From Willaertia magna (taxonomy: Eukaryota; Heterolobosea; Eutetramitea; Acrasida; Naegleriidae), in contig CADWAF010000356.1 in the NCBI GenBank assembly GCA_902984215.1, positions 39,931 through 103,930 of the forward strand: a stretch of DNA of 64,000 nt, written 5' to 3'. Every line of letters begins with the position of its first letter. The first letter of the stretch is position 1. The position numbers and the translations under genes were made by a program. Below, one piece after another: positions 18,930 through 27,895 of this stretch. The notes beneath the pieces are model-generated. The model was not told the DNA's origin. It saw only the letters and a list, made by a program, of their open reading frames with translations, and did no database searches.

Positions 18930-20102
18930 TTATTCAAGTACTTGGAATTTGCAACACATTGCTAAATGATCAGAAGGAAATCTATTAGAAGGAAGTGCAA
19001 CAAATTCTTTGGCTCTCTCCTCAGTTATCATTTCCAAAGCACCATGCACCTTAATAAAAGAATTAGAATTGAGATAAAAAATATAATCCAAGCATCCATT
19101 AAAGTCACGAGTATAATTAGTAAAGGAAGGTTCATTCTTAAATACTTCATTATAACAACTCTTTAATTCATTACCAAATGGGTTAATAAATTTTTGTGAT
19201 TTTCCATCATTCTCTATCGTTACGTACGAGCTTAATGAACTATCTTTGTGATAAATAACAAAATCTTTCGTTAAATAAGTCTCACCTTTTGTCATTAATT
19301 CATAAACTTCACTATTTGGTAATGAGTTAAAATCTCCACAAATAATTAAAGAGTAATTTTTAATATTATTTAAATATTCCTTTGTTTTAATTAAAATGTA
19401 AATCATTTGATTTAATTTTACATCAGGAAAATTTGGATCCCAAAATAAATGTAAATTAACAACACATAATACTTTTTCTTCTTTAGTTGTTGAACTTGTA
19501 CAATCTTTTAATAAAACAACAGATGCAACATTATGAGTTTCAAATCTATTCTTCTTATTTGTAAATTCAGAATGATCTTTATCAAATTCATAAACAATAT
19601 CAATTAAATTTAAAGAAAAACAATCAATTAGTTCATAATTAGTATTTCTCCAAAAAATTGCACATCCATCAGGTTTAGAACCTGTTCTATTAGTATGAAA
19701 AGAATCATAATGTAATTCTTCAAATTTATTTTTCCAGTATTCAAAATATCTATCACATTCTTGTAAACAAATAATATCAGAATTATAACATTTAAATTCT
19801 TCTAGTAATCTTTCTTTTCTAGTACTCCAATGAATTACTTGTATTGCATTACCAATATATGGGAAAAATGTTTTTCTAGCATAGGCTTGACATAGCATAT
19901 TATAAGATAGAAATGTAAAGGATTTTTTATGGTTACCATCTAACTGTGATTCGCTATTATATTTCCAATTTCTTTGCATATAAGCTTTTACTGGAAATAA
20001 TTCAAACCACAGTGGCTTCTTTCTTGGTCTTCCTTTCTTCTTCTTTGGTTGCAGTTCCTCTACGTCAACATTTTCCATTTCAGCCAGTATTGCGAAACTC
20101 AT
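18930..20102 (-). CDS. Angel/CCR4-type endonuclease-exonuclease-phosphatase family nuclease
   Basis: This encodes 390 residues, with an EEP-fold catalytic domain filling most of the protein. Motifs visible: LSYNMLCQAYA (start of the fold), DIICLQECD (metal-binding Glu), CGDFNSLPNS (Asp-Asn), and the terminal SDHLAM (catalytic His). The YNML and LQECD wording matches CCR4/CNOT6, nocturnin and Angel, which act on RNA 3' ends (deadenylation or 2',3'-cyclic phosphate removal). No leucine-rich repeat is present, so Angel or an orphan CCR4-like protein fits better than CNOT6. The N-terminus carries an AT-hook-like KKGRPRKKP, suggesting nucleic-acid contact or nuclear entry. The gene ends 11 nt from the convergent gene; its start follows CAAAAAAAATG. 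Confidence 0.88.
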   Translation of the reverse strand: MSFAILAEMENVDVEELQPKKKKGRPRKKPLWFELFPVKAYMQRNWKYNSESQLDGNHKKSFTFLSYNMLCQAYARKTFFPYIGNAIQVIHWSTRKERLLEEFKCYNSDIICLQECDRYFEYWKNKFEELHYDSFHTNRTGSKPDGCAIFWRNTNYELIDCFSLNLIDIVYEFDKDHSEFTNKKNRFETHNVASVVLLKDCTSSTTKEEKVLCVVNLHLFWDPNFPDVKLNQMIYILIKTKEYLNNIKNYSLIICGDFNSLPNSEVYELMTKGETYLTKDFVIYHKDSSLSSYVTIENDGKSQKFINPFGNELKSCYNEVFKNEPSFTNYTRDFNGCLDYIFYLNSNSFIKVHGALEMITEERAKEFVALPSNRFPSDHLAMCCKFQVLE

Positions 20103-20156
20103 TTTTTTTGTTTGGCGCCAATAAATTTTAAAAATTGTTTTTCAATGAAAATTTAT

Positions 20157-22706
20157 TTATCTTCTCTTGTACTTTTTCTTACTCTTAAATCCGCCGTGTG
20201 ATGGCTTACTAGTCTTCTTTTTAGGTTTTGGTTGTTCTTTTGGTTTGGCAGCATCTCTTTTAATTGCCTCTACTTTCTTTTTTTCTTTATACTCTTTCTT
20301 TGCTTTAGCTCTTTGTTTCTTTTGTTTGGCTTTATTTTGATTATACTCCTTCACTATTGCCTCATCACCTTGACCAGTTCTTTTAAGTTGGAAAACTTTC
20401 TTCATAAATGATTTTTGCTTACGCACCAAATTGTCATAATCTTTAATACCCATTTCTTTCATATCTTTTAAGAATGCTTCACGACGTCTCTTTTTCTTTC
20501 CCACTGGTTTGACGTCAAGGAAATCTCTGTAATCAAGTGACTCTGGTTTTTGTGCTGCCTTCAATTTCTTTAATTTTGGTTCTAATACTTCATCACCTAG
20601 TTCTTCCATTTGTTCTTTCTTTGCTTCTTTATCCAATATTTTCTTACTTGATTTGTCCATAATCCATTCTTTCTTTGGTCTCATTTGAATATCTTCACTA
20701 AATTCTTCCAAATTTTCTACCTTTTCTGCTTGTATCTCTGCTTTTAGAACTTCCTCTTCTAATTCAACCTCTTTTGATAATTCATAAACCTCTTTCTTAT
20801 TTTCTTCCAATTTTTGTTTCCAATAATCAAGAGTCTCTGGAGGAATTATACGTTGTTGTACAACTTGATTCTTCTTTTTAGAATGTTTAACTATATTTCT
20901 TAATAAAGTAAAATTATTTTCACTTGTTAAGGATACAGCAACACCTGATGCACCAGCACGAGCTGTACGACCAACTCTATGTATATAAGTCTTCAAATTT
21001 AAAGGCATATCAAAATTAATAACAGTTTTTACTCCCTTAATATCTAAACCTCTGGAAGCAACATCTGTACAAATTAAAAAGTCTGTCTCACGAGTAACGA
21101 ATTTTTGTAATTCATGCAATCTAGCTGCTTGAGAAAGAGAAGCACTCAACTCAGAAACCTTTAAACCAAATATGTGGAATAAAACTCTTAAATTTCTAAC
21201 CATAGATTTAGTATTACAAAATATAATTACCTCACTTTGGAAAGACCTTGTACAAAGTGCCAATAAAACAGCCTCTTTACTCCACATATCTGCGTCTTTA
21301 TCTAATTTGACAAATTCTTGAGTTAAATTATAAGCTACGTTATTTCTTGAGTCACAATCTACTCTTACAGGATTCTTTAAAGATAATTTAATTAATTTTT
21401 TAACATCGTCTGTCATTGTAGCTGAAAATAATAATGTTTGTCTAGCAGCAGGAATATGCTCTAAAATAGTTTTTAATTGAGGTTCGAAACCCATTTCTAA
21501 TAATCTATCAGCCTCATCCAAAATTAAAACTTCAATTTCGTCCAAACCAAAATTTGCTGTGTTCAACAAGTGATCTACAATTCTACCAGGTGTAGCTATA
21601 ATTATTTCAGGTTTAGAAACAAGTGCTTGAGTTTGTTTACCACTTTTAGTACCACCACCAGTAATTAAACAACACCTTATATCTGTATATTGAGCAAATT
21701 TACATGTCACTTCATAACATTGAGCTGCCAATTCTCTTGTTGGTAATAAAACTAAAACTAATGATTGTTTTTGAGATTTATCTCTAAATAATAAACGTTC
21801 CAAAGTTGGTAAAATAAAAGCAGCAGTTTTACCAGAACCTGTCATTGCGCTAGCACATATATCCCTACCTTTTAATAGTAAAGGAATACATCTAGCTTGA
21901 ATAGGTGTTGGATGTTCATATCCCATCTCATAAACAGCTTTTAATAAGGAACGAGAAAGATTCATATCGGTAAATGATTTGGAAGGTTCAATATCAAGAC
22001 CTTCTGAAAAGAATGATTTATCATACTTTTCTTTTTCAACAGATTTAGATGAACCAATATTAGAAATACCTTTAATGGTATCTTCTTTTTGAACTGCTGA
22101 AATGTCAGTATCTTCTTCATCATCTTGTATATTATCATCTTCTTCATTTCCTTCTTCATCATCATCATTATTAATATTATCCTCTTCATCATCATTATTA
22201 TCTTCATTGTTTTCTTCTTCTTCTTCATCGTCATTCATTTCATTATCATCATTTTCTTCATCTTCATCGTCATCATCATTTTCTTTAGGATTATAAGGTA
22301 TATCTAAAATTGATTTAAATTCTTTTGATTCATCCTTAATTGCTCTTAATAATAACTCATTTTCTTTAACTCTGTGTTCTTCCTCATCTTCATCGTCACT
22401 TATTTCTTCTTCGTCATCCTCTTCCTCATTTGAAAATACTTTTTGAAATTTAGGAGTTTCTTGGTGTTGATGTAATTTCTTTGTTAAATCGGAACCTTTG
22501 AAGTCAAAGGAAAATCCTTTTGTTGCGATACCCTCTTCATCTTCATCATCTTTATTCATAATAAATCCAGTCTCCTCATCACTATCTACCATCATAGGTA
22601 TATCTCCAGTATCATTATTATCATCATCGTCCGAAGTATAAATTGCTTTACCATTTATGAGATCATCTTCATTCAACAAAATTCTTTTACGTTTCACTGA
22701 AGGCAT
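20157..22706 (-). CDS. DDX27: DEAD-box RNA helicase DDX27/Drs1, 60S ribosome biogenesis
   Basis: This encodes 849 residues. Start: the frame extends 12 codons further upstream, but that position is GTG, so I place the start at the ATG 22706 (MPSVKRKR, after AAAAACAATG). An acidic Asp/Glu/Asn-rich N-terminus (to about residue 235) precedes the helicase core: Q motif FTDMNLSRSLLKAVYEMGYEHPTPIQ in part, Walker A AMTGSGKT, PTRELAAQ, TPGRIVDHL, DEAD box LDEADRLLEMGF, SAT, and HRVGRTARAG. A lysine-rich tail includes RDFLDVKP and KSFMKKVFQLKR, typical of DDX27/Drs1, which acts in nucleolar pre-60S assembly. It lies 54 nt upstream of the next minus-strand gene and is divergent from the SAP gene with a 298-bp spacer. 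Confidence 0.95.
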   Translation of the reverse strand: MPSVKRKRILLNEDDLINGKAIYTSDDDDNNDTGDIPMMVDSDEETGFIMNKDDEDEEGIATKGFSFDFKGSDLTKKLHQHQETPKFQKVFSNEEEDDEEEISDDEDEEEHRVKENELLLRAIKDESKEFKSILDIPYNPKENDDDDEDEENDDNEMNDDEEEEENNEDNNDDEEDNINNDDDEEGNEEDDNIQDDEEDTDISAVQKEDTIKGISNIGSSKSVEKEKYDKSFFSEGLDIEPSKSFTDMNLSRSLLKAVYEMGYEHPTPIQARCIPLLLKGRDICASAMTGSGKTAAFILPTLERLLFRDKSQKQSLVLVLLPTRELAAQCYEVTCKFAQYTDIRCCLITGGGTKSGKQTQALVSKPEIIIATPGRIVDHLLNTANFGLDEIEVLILDEADRLLEMGFEPQLKTILEHIPAARQTLLFSATMTDDVKKLIKLSLKNPVRVDCDSRNNVAYNLTQEFVKLDKDADMWSKEAVLLALCTRSFQSEVIIFCNTKSMVRNLRVLFHIFGLKVSELSASLSQAARLHELQKFVTRETDFLICTDVASRGLDIKGVKTVINFDMPLNLKTYIHRVGRTARAGASGVAVSLTSENNFTLLRNIVKHSKKKNQVVQQRIIPPETLDYWKQKLEENKKEVYELSKEVELEEEVLKAEIQAEKVENLEEFSEDIQMRPKKEWIMDKSSKKILDKEAKKEQMEELGDEVLEPKLKKLKAAQKPESLDYRDFLDVKPVGKKKRRREAFLKDMKEMGIKDYDNLVRKQKSFMKKVFQLKRTGQGDEAIVKEYNQNKAKQKKQRAKAKKEYKEKKKVEAIKRDAAKPKEQPKPKKKTSKPSHGGFKSKKKYKRR

Positions 22707-23004
22707 TGTTTTTATTTTTTTCAAGAAAAAATTTGAAGACACTTTTTCAACAATTTCATTTCACACATTTATTACCTTCAAAAAGATGATTATTGTTAGA
22801 ATTTAAATATAATAACCATTCACATTGTTATTGAATTACTACTATTTATTGTTGTTAAAATTATTTAAATAAATTGTTAAACAAAAACCGTTACATTATT
22901 GTAACCAGACCTGCTAGCCTAAAAAATTTCCAATGTCTTTCCCACCTAAAAAAAATAGAGCAGTTTGCAACTGTGAAAGATAGAGACAAACGGATATTTT
23001 AAAG

Positions 23005-24048
23005 ATGAGCGTTGAAAAACTGACAAAATTATTAACAAAATTTAATCTAAAGATATTAAAAGAAATGATGGAAGGTATTGGATCTGAAATCAAAAATATT
23101 GCTCAAGCAGATGATTTAGTTAATGATTTAATAGATTGGGCATATGAAAATGGAATTAAGAAATTTGTTGAAGCAGTTGATCCTAAAACTCTGCGAAGAG
23201 CAATGGAAGAAGCAAAAGTAACAAATTTAGAAGATAACTTAACACGTGAACAATTAGAAGAGAAATTTCTTGACAATGTAGAAGCTGATGAAGGAACATT
23301 AGAAGGTTTTCTTCAAAAAATGAAAATTGAAACGTTAAAACATTTTGTGAAAAAATTAGATTTTGAGACAGATGCTTCAAATATTAAACAATATGCAGAA
23401 GATATAGCTGATGAAATTCTTTTAAATGGTACAAGAATGTTTATTACAAAATGTAAAAAAGAAAGTTTACTGAAAGCGGCTGAACAAGCTGGAATTAAAG
23501 TTAAATCATCTTTTACTAAAACTATTGTTGAAGATCATATTTTAAATGAAGCATTTCCAGGAATAGTGGAAGATAAAGATGAAGAAGAAGAAGAGGAAGA
23601 AGAAAAAGTTAAAAAAGGTTCTAAAAATAAGAAGAATAAGAAATCTTCTAAATTAACTATGAGTGAAATTAAGAAAAATAGACCAAAACTTGCAAAAGGA
23701 ATAACTTTTGATGAAATTTTCCAAAATTATTGGGCAGATGAACTAAAACAATTTTGTAAAGATCATGGTGTTAAATATAGTGGCAAAAAGAATGTAATTA
23801 TTAAAAGAATTTTAGATTATTTGGAAGACCCAACAAAGACTGGTCACATTGAAAAGAAGAGAAAACGTAAATCTGCAGCTGGTGCTGGAAAGAAAAAGAC
23901 TAAGCAAAAGGATTCTTCAAAGAAGAATAAAAAAGAAGATGGTAATGAAGAAGAAAAGGAAGAAAATGGAGAAAATGAGGAGCACAAAGAAGAATCCGAG
24001 AGCAAGGAAGAAAAGAATGAGAAAATGAAAGATGAAGAGGAAAAATAA
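23005..24048 (+). CDS. Protein with two internal repeats and a SAP-like DNA-binding motif
   Basis: This encodes 347 residues. Residues ~3-95 and ~100-190 look like two diverged copies of one ~90-residue helical module: LTKFNLKILKEMME / LQKMKIETLKHFVKK near the start, ADDLVNDLIDWAYENGIKKF / AEDIADEILLNGTRMF in the middle, and PKTLRRAMEEAKV / KESLLKAAEQAGIKV at the end. After an acidic linker a SAP-like helix-turn-helix follows (about residues 232-280: FQNYWADELKQFCKDHGVKY then KKNVIIKRILDYLE), usually a DNA/chromatin-binding element. The C-terminus is highly charged (Lys/Glu). A nuclear chromatin-associated role is likely; no family name is justified. The start follows ATTTTAAAGATG. Confidence 0.65.
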   Translation: MSVEKLTKLLTKFNLKILKEMMEGIGSEIKNIAQADDLVNDLIDWAYENGIKKFVEAVDPKTLRRAMEEAKVTNLEDNLTREQLEEKFLDNVEADEGTLEGFLQKMKIETLKHFVKKLDFETDASNIKQYAEDIADEILLNGTRMFITKCKKESLLKAAEQAGIKVKSSFTKTIVEDHILNEAFPGIVEDKDEEEEEEEEKVKKGSKNKKNKKSSKLTMSEIKKNRPKLAKGITFDEIFQNYWADELKQFCKDHGVKYSGKKNVIIKRILDYLEDPTKTGHIEKKRKRKSAAGAGKKKTKQKDSSKKNKKEDGNEEEKEENGENEEHKEESESKEEKNEKMKDEEEK

Positions 24049-24144
24049 TTTACTTTACAATTAACTAGATATTCGCTAAATGTACAGAAATAAATGTAAT
24101 TTAGAAAAGTGAAGGAATTATAATTTTATGTCAAACAAAGTTTA

Positions 24145-25404
24145 TTATTGCGTGGTTTTAAGGTCATCAAAGTCAAACGTGTCAAAGTAATTGTCTTCGT
24201 ACAGTTCTACCTTATCTTCGTTTTTGGTGGATGCCTCTTCTAGATTTGGTTGCAGTTCTTCAACTACTGGTGGTTCAGATTGTGATATTGTTTCTTTTGA
24301 ACTATCTTTTCTAGGTGTTTCCTCAATAGGATTGAAATCTTCCAAATTTTCGTTGCCCTCCTTTGTGTGCTCTATTTTCTCAAATTCCAAGTCATCTGTG
24401 ATTGTAAACTTGTTGAAGGAGTAAACTTCGTCATTTAGGGGTATCCCAACAGTTAAGTCAAAATTTCCAGTATTAATAACAGGTAAAAAATTGCCCTTTT
24501 TTACTAACTCTGAAACTACCCTATCTATATCTTTTTCATTCTCCTCTTCTACGTTTATAATTTCTTCATATTTCACAAGTAAGCTTTCTGTAGACGAAAT
24601 TTTTTCCAGTTCAGCAATTTTACTTTTGGACATTGGAAAAGTAACACTTCCAGTGACAGGACATTTCTTTCCAGTCTTCTCTAACAACGTTTCAACCTTT
24701 TCGTTAAAAAGACTAGGTATATGAGACAATAAGGGATTGCCTCTATAAGGAAAAATAATTGAAGAAATTTCACTACTATCAACAAAATTTACATCGTTTT
24801 TCATTTTCAATAAATAGTTATTAAAAGATTGATATCTAAATGGATAATTAAGTGTCAATAATTTTCTCCACTTTAATATTAGTTCTACAACTGTAGTTGA
24901 AACTTTTTGTAAACTTTTTTGTAATTCTAATCCCTTTTTTTGAGTGTTCGAAAGATAATCAGCTGTATTTACATTATTTAAATGATAATTTTCTATAAAT
25001 TTTTTCATCTTAACAAGTAATTTTTCTCTATTCATTATAAATTGAATAACTTGCAATGTATTATTTTTATGTTCCTCCAATTTATCAATTATAATAGAAA
25101 GTTGATGTAAATTATAAGAAGTAAAATTATTTGAATATATTTTTAAATAATAGTTCGTATCTACATTTGGTATTTTCATAATTGATGATATCTTAACTAA
25201 TTTTCTTTGTAATTTAGCAAAACTCTCCTCAAATTCTTCACTACTCAATATAATTGTAGAATTGGTACTTAGATCTAAAGGTTTAATATTCTTCTTTACA
25301 TTTTTACTATTGGTTTTCTTGTTCTTTTTCTCCATTAAGGAACGTAATGAAGTTAGAGATGTGATATTTTCACAACTTAGCTTACTCCTAGCCGCCTCAG
25401 GCAT
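24145..25404 (-). CDS. Uncharacterised coiled-coil protein
   Basis: This encodes 419 residues that I do not recognise. The N-terminus is basic and Asn/Ser-rich. Residues ~50-190 form long amphipathic helices (FEESFAKLQRKLVKIS, IIDKLEEHKNNTLQVIQFI, REKLLVKMKKFIENY). A short block reading PFRYQSFNNYLLKMKNDVNFVD follows, then GKKCPVTGSVTFPMSKSKI and an acidic, Ser/Glu-rich tail ending YFDTFDFDDL, whose aromatic/acidic pattern could be a docking peptide. The start is the ATG after GAAGAAAAATG. It converges on the SAP-domain gene with a 96-nt gap. No enzymatic motif is visible. Confidence 0.6.
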   Translation of the reverse strand: MPEAARSKLSCENITSLTSLRSLMEKKNKKTNSKNVKKNIKPLDLSTNSTIILSSEEFEESFAKLQRKLVKISSIMKIPNVDTNYYLKIYSNNFTSYNLHQLSIIIDKLEEHKNNTLQVIQFIMNREKLLVKMKKFIENYHLNNVNTADYLSNTQKKGLELQKSLQKVSTTVVELILKWRKLLTLNYPFRYQSFNNYLLKMKNDVNFVDSSEISSIIFPYRGNPLLSHIPSLFNEKVETLLEKTGKKCPVTGSVTFPMSKSKIAELEKISSTESLLVKYEEIINVEEENEKDIDRVVSELVKKGNFLPVINTGNFDLTVGIPLNDEVYSFNKFTITDDLEFEKIEHTKEGNENLEDFNPIEETPRKDSSKETISQSEPPVVEELQPNLEEASTKNEDKVELYEDNYFDTFDFDDLKTTQ

Positions 25405-25682
25405 TTTTCTTCAATGCTGCCACTTTTTTTTAACGGCAAATTTACAGTTTTTAAATCTCTTTTGGAAACAATAATTGAGCGCCATTTGATCAATATTTCT
25501 GTAAATTTATTATTAGTTATTTCAGAAATAAATTCTCTTAGTTTACAACATGATAATACAATACTATTAAATTCTGTAAAGTTTACCACTTCTTAATAAA
25601 TTAAAATACTATTCTGTCAACCAAAACAAATCGAAAATAATTATGAACAGTAAAAAGATTGTACTTTTTTTTGTAAATAATT

Positions 25683-26452
25683 TTACATAGCAGGACCCTC
25701 TGTACAAAATTTAATTTAGAATAAAAATCATAAATATTATAAACTTACCATTGTCATCACCAACTTCCTCTTCATCTAAATAATCTTCATCATCATCTAC
25801 TGTATCAAACGCAAAATCATCTTCATTTTCTTCTTCTTGTTCAATTTCATCAAATACATTGTCATCCTCATCATCATCTCCTTCATTTTGTTTAAATACT
25901 TTGTCTAATTGTCTTACATCACCTTCATCTCCTACACCTAATTTTCTCATAATAGACAACAACTTCTTTCTAGAAGGTTTAACAATTAATTCTACAGGAA
26001 AGAAATCTCTCCTCAAAGTTAATGCAGATATTAATGGATCTTTTTTAGGGTCAAGTGACGCAGTACTAGGTTCTACATGAAAAGGTGAATTTCTAATTCT
26101 TGCTCTGGAAATTCTCAATTGTTCAATCATTTCAAAAGTAGATTTTTTAATTGGTTTACACTTTTGAATTTTAGCATCTGGATATAATGGAGGTGCAATT
26201 GTATTTCTTTGTAGAGCATTTAGTGCAAGGAAATATGGATTTTGTAAATTCAATGGTCTTTTTGGAGCTTGTTCTGTTTGACATTAGAGGTTGTTGTTAA
26301 CGCAAGTAAATTTACTTACCTTGACTTGTTGATGCTGTAGGTAAATTACTACCAGCTTCCATTGCATTTGAGTCTGTGTTATCGGAACCAGTATTTGCAC
26401 CGCTGCCTCTAGTGGAACCTCCTCTACCCCTACCTCTTCCTCTTGGTGGCAT
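25683..26452 (-). CDS. POLR3G: RNA polymerase III subunit RPC7/Rpc31-like, three exons
   Basis: Exons (minus strand) 26452-26320, 26273-25749 and 25699-25683 give 224 residues; introns are 46 and 49 nt, GTAAGT-AG. The gene model joins a Gly/Arg-rich N-terminus (MPPRGRGRGRGG) to a core PKRPLNLQNPYFLALNAL, then APPLYPDA, which parallels the PPPLFPD of POLR3G/Rpc31. A long acidic tail ends DDDEDYLDEEEVGDDN, matching the acidic C-terminus of this subunit. It would belong to the RPC3-RPC6-RPC7 initiation subcomplex of Pol III. The last exon adds only four residues (EGPAM in part). Resemblance is by layout and short motifs, since this subunit diverges quickly. Confidence 0.72.
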
Positions 26453-26694
26453 TTTTTGAAATCAAATTTTGCATAATTTCGAAAGTGAAGAACGAGAGCT
26501 ATTGTTTTTTCTTTGTGATAGATAGTATCTCTGTTAGTGGACACATGCTTTCACAGTTCAGAGATCCCTAAAATGTTAAGACAGTGCAAAATACATGATT
26601 TTGGGTTATAAAATTTGGTTTATTGTTTCCAAACCTTTTTTATATACAAAATTGCTATGTTACAAGAAAAAAGCAAAACCGTTTAGCTTTGCAA

Positions 26695-27338
26695 TTAAAG
26701 AATTCTTGGACAAGAAGAAGAATATGGACTATATGTTTCGAAAGCTTTTAGTAAAAAGCACAACGTAGACAAATCAATATTTTTAGGATTTTCACATGGC
26801 TCATCGTTAAGAATAGATTTGATAGATTGTGAATCTTTACTAGTGCAACTTTCGTTTTGTGAATCGGTAGAGTAATTGGTTTCAGTGGCCTCTTCTCCAG
26901 CTTCATCTGTTATTTCATCATCCTCTATGAAGTCACCTTCATCGCTAGTAATTACCTTCAAAAGTAATCTTTTTTCTTCATCATTTTGGACTTTGATATC
27001 CTTCATTACTTCTTGCATGGACTTATCTTTACTTTTACTGCATGGATAAGGCCATTTGCTTCCAAATTGCATTTCATAAAATCTTCGCTTAAGTGTTGAA
27101 ACTGATACTCCTGCATGTCAATAATTATTCATTTAAGAAAATTTGAACTAAATCAGATGTACATACCTAGCAATTTTGCAGCTTTAGGTTGGGGATAACA
27201 AAAATGTTTAATCATTTCAATGCGATCAATTACTTTCCTCTTGGGTCCTTTCTTTTTCTTGATTTTGGCATTGTTAGTGTTTTTCAATTCGGTGGTAGGT
27301 GAAGTAGCTTTGGTTGTGGCAGTTGGTAAGTGTTTCAT
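26695..27338 (-). CDS. RWP-RK domain transcription factor, two exons
   Basis: Exons 27338-27167 and 27110-26695 (56-nt GTATGT-AG intron) give 195 residues. The splice unites the halves of an RWP-RK domain: IDRIEMIKHFCYPQPKAAKL before the intron and LGVSVSTLKRRFYEMQF plus SKWPYP after it. RWP-RK helix-turn-helix proteins (known from plants, algae and slime moulds) bind DNA; the hallmark RWPxRK motif here is KWPYPCSK, so the C-terminal RK pair is altered. A basic cluster KKKKGPKRK upstream is a likely nuclear signal. The remainder is acidic and serine-rich (activation-domain-like). No nitrogen-sensing NLP domain is present. Upstream lies a 557-bp spacer shared with membralin. Confidence 0.82.
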
Positions 27339-27895
27339 TGTTTTAATTTGATTGTTTGGAGGTTGTTTGATTGTTTTTTTTAGTATGGTTATTAGAGTGC
27401 AATGGAAAAGCGTGCGATTAAATCTTATTTTCTCGGTACCATTATCCTTTTGGTACCCATTCTTGGAACAATAAAGATTAATGACCCAAAAATGTTGCCT
27501 TAGAAGTTGTCAAATTGATTTATACAAATTAAAAAACTACGAAATTTGTGTCTAATTGTCAAAACCAGGGGTTGCTAGGCCCTCCAAACCAACTACAAAT
27601 GTCTATTTCAAGAAGCAATTGGGTCTTTTTTGTATTAAGGGTTTCGTAGTTGAAATTAAAAGATTTTCTAAAGACACGTATTGCGAAATTGCGCATCAAA
27701 ATCATAAGTTAGGTCAGACATAACGTGTAGTTGTTTATAATCATTTTATTGGAACTCAGTCGGGAAAAGAAGACAATGTTTAAATGTTTCATCATACAAT
27801 TAGTATGATGCCAACTCACAATTTGACATCTTCATTTAAAAGAGAACATTGCGTGTTGTGGTTTTAAAATAATAAAAAAGCTAAAAATTAAAAAA
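27339..27895. other. Divergent intergenic spacer with inverted repeats
   Basis: This 557-bp spacer separates RWP-RK and membralin. It has normal base composition. It contains a perfect 10-bp inverted repeat (AACTACGAAA at 27535-27544, TTTCGTAGTT at 27642-27651) and a perfect 8-bp hairpin with a 5-nt loop at 27790-27810 (CATCATAC ... GTATGATG). A 33-codon plus-strand frame begins at about 27401 with one hydrophobic stretch; it is too short to call. No RNA gene was recognised. Confidence 0.5.

Noticed and set aside
21962..22307. Several Met/Lys- or Ser/Ile-rich frames on both strands
   Set aside because: They are shadows of the GAT/GAA-rich acidic region of the DDX27 gene in other frames.
22707..22742. 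Upstream start of the DDX27 gene at 22742
   Set aside because: That codon is GTG; the first ATG is at 22706.
25377..25596. Overlapping short frames on both strands next to the coiled-coil gene start
   Set aside because: One begins at GTG rather than ATG, both lack domains, and the minus one overlaps the better-supported gene start.
27401..27502. 33-codon frame with a hydrophobic stretch
   Set aside because: Too short, without start context or splice partner; chance cannot be excluded.
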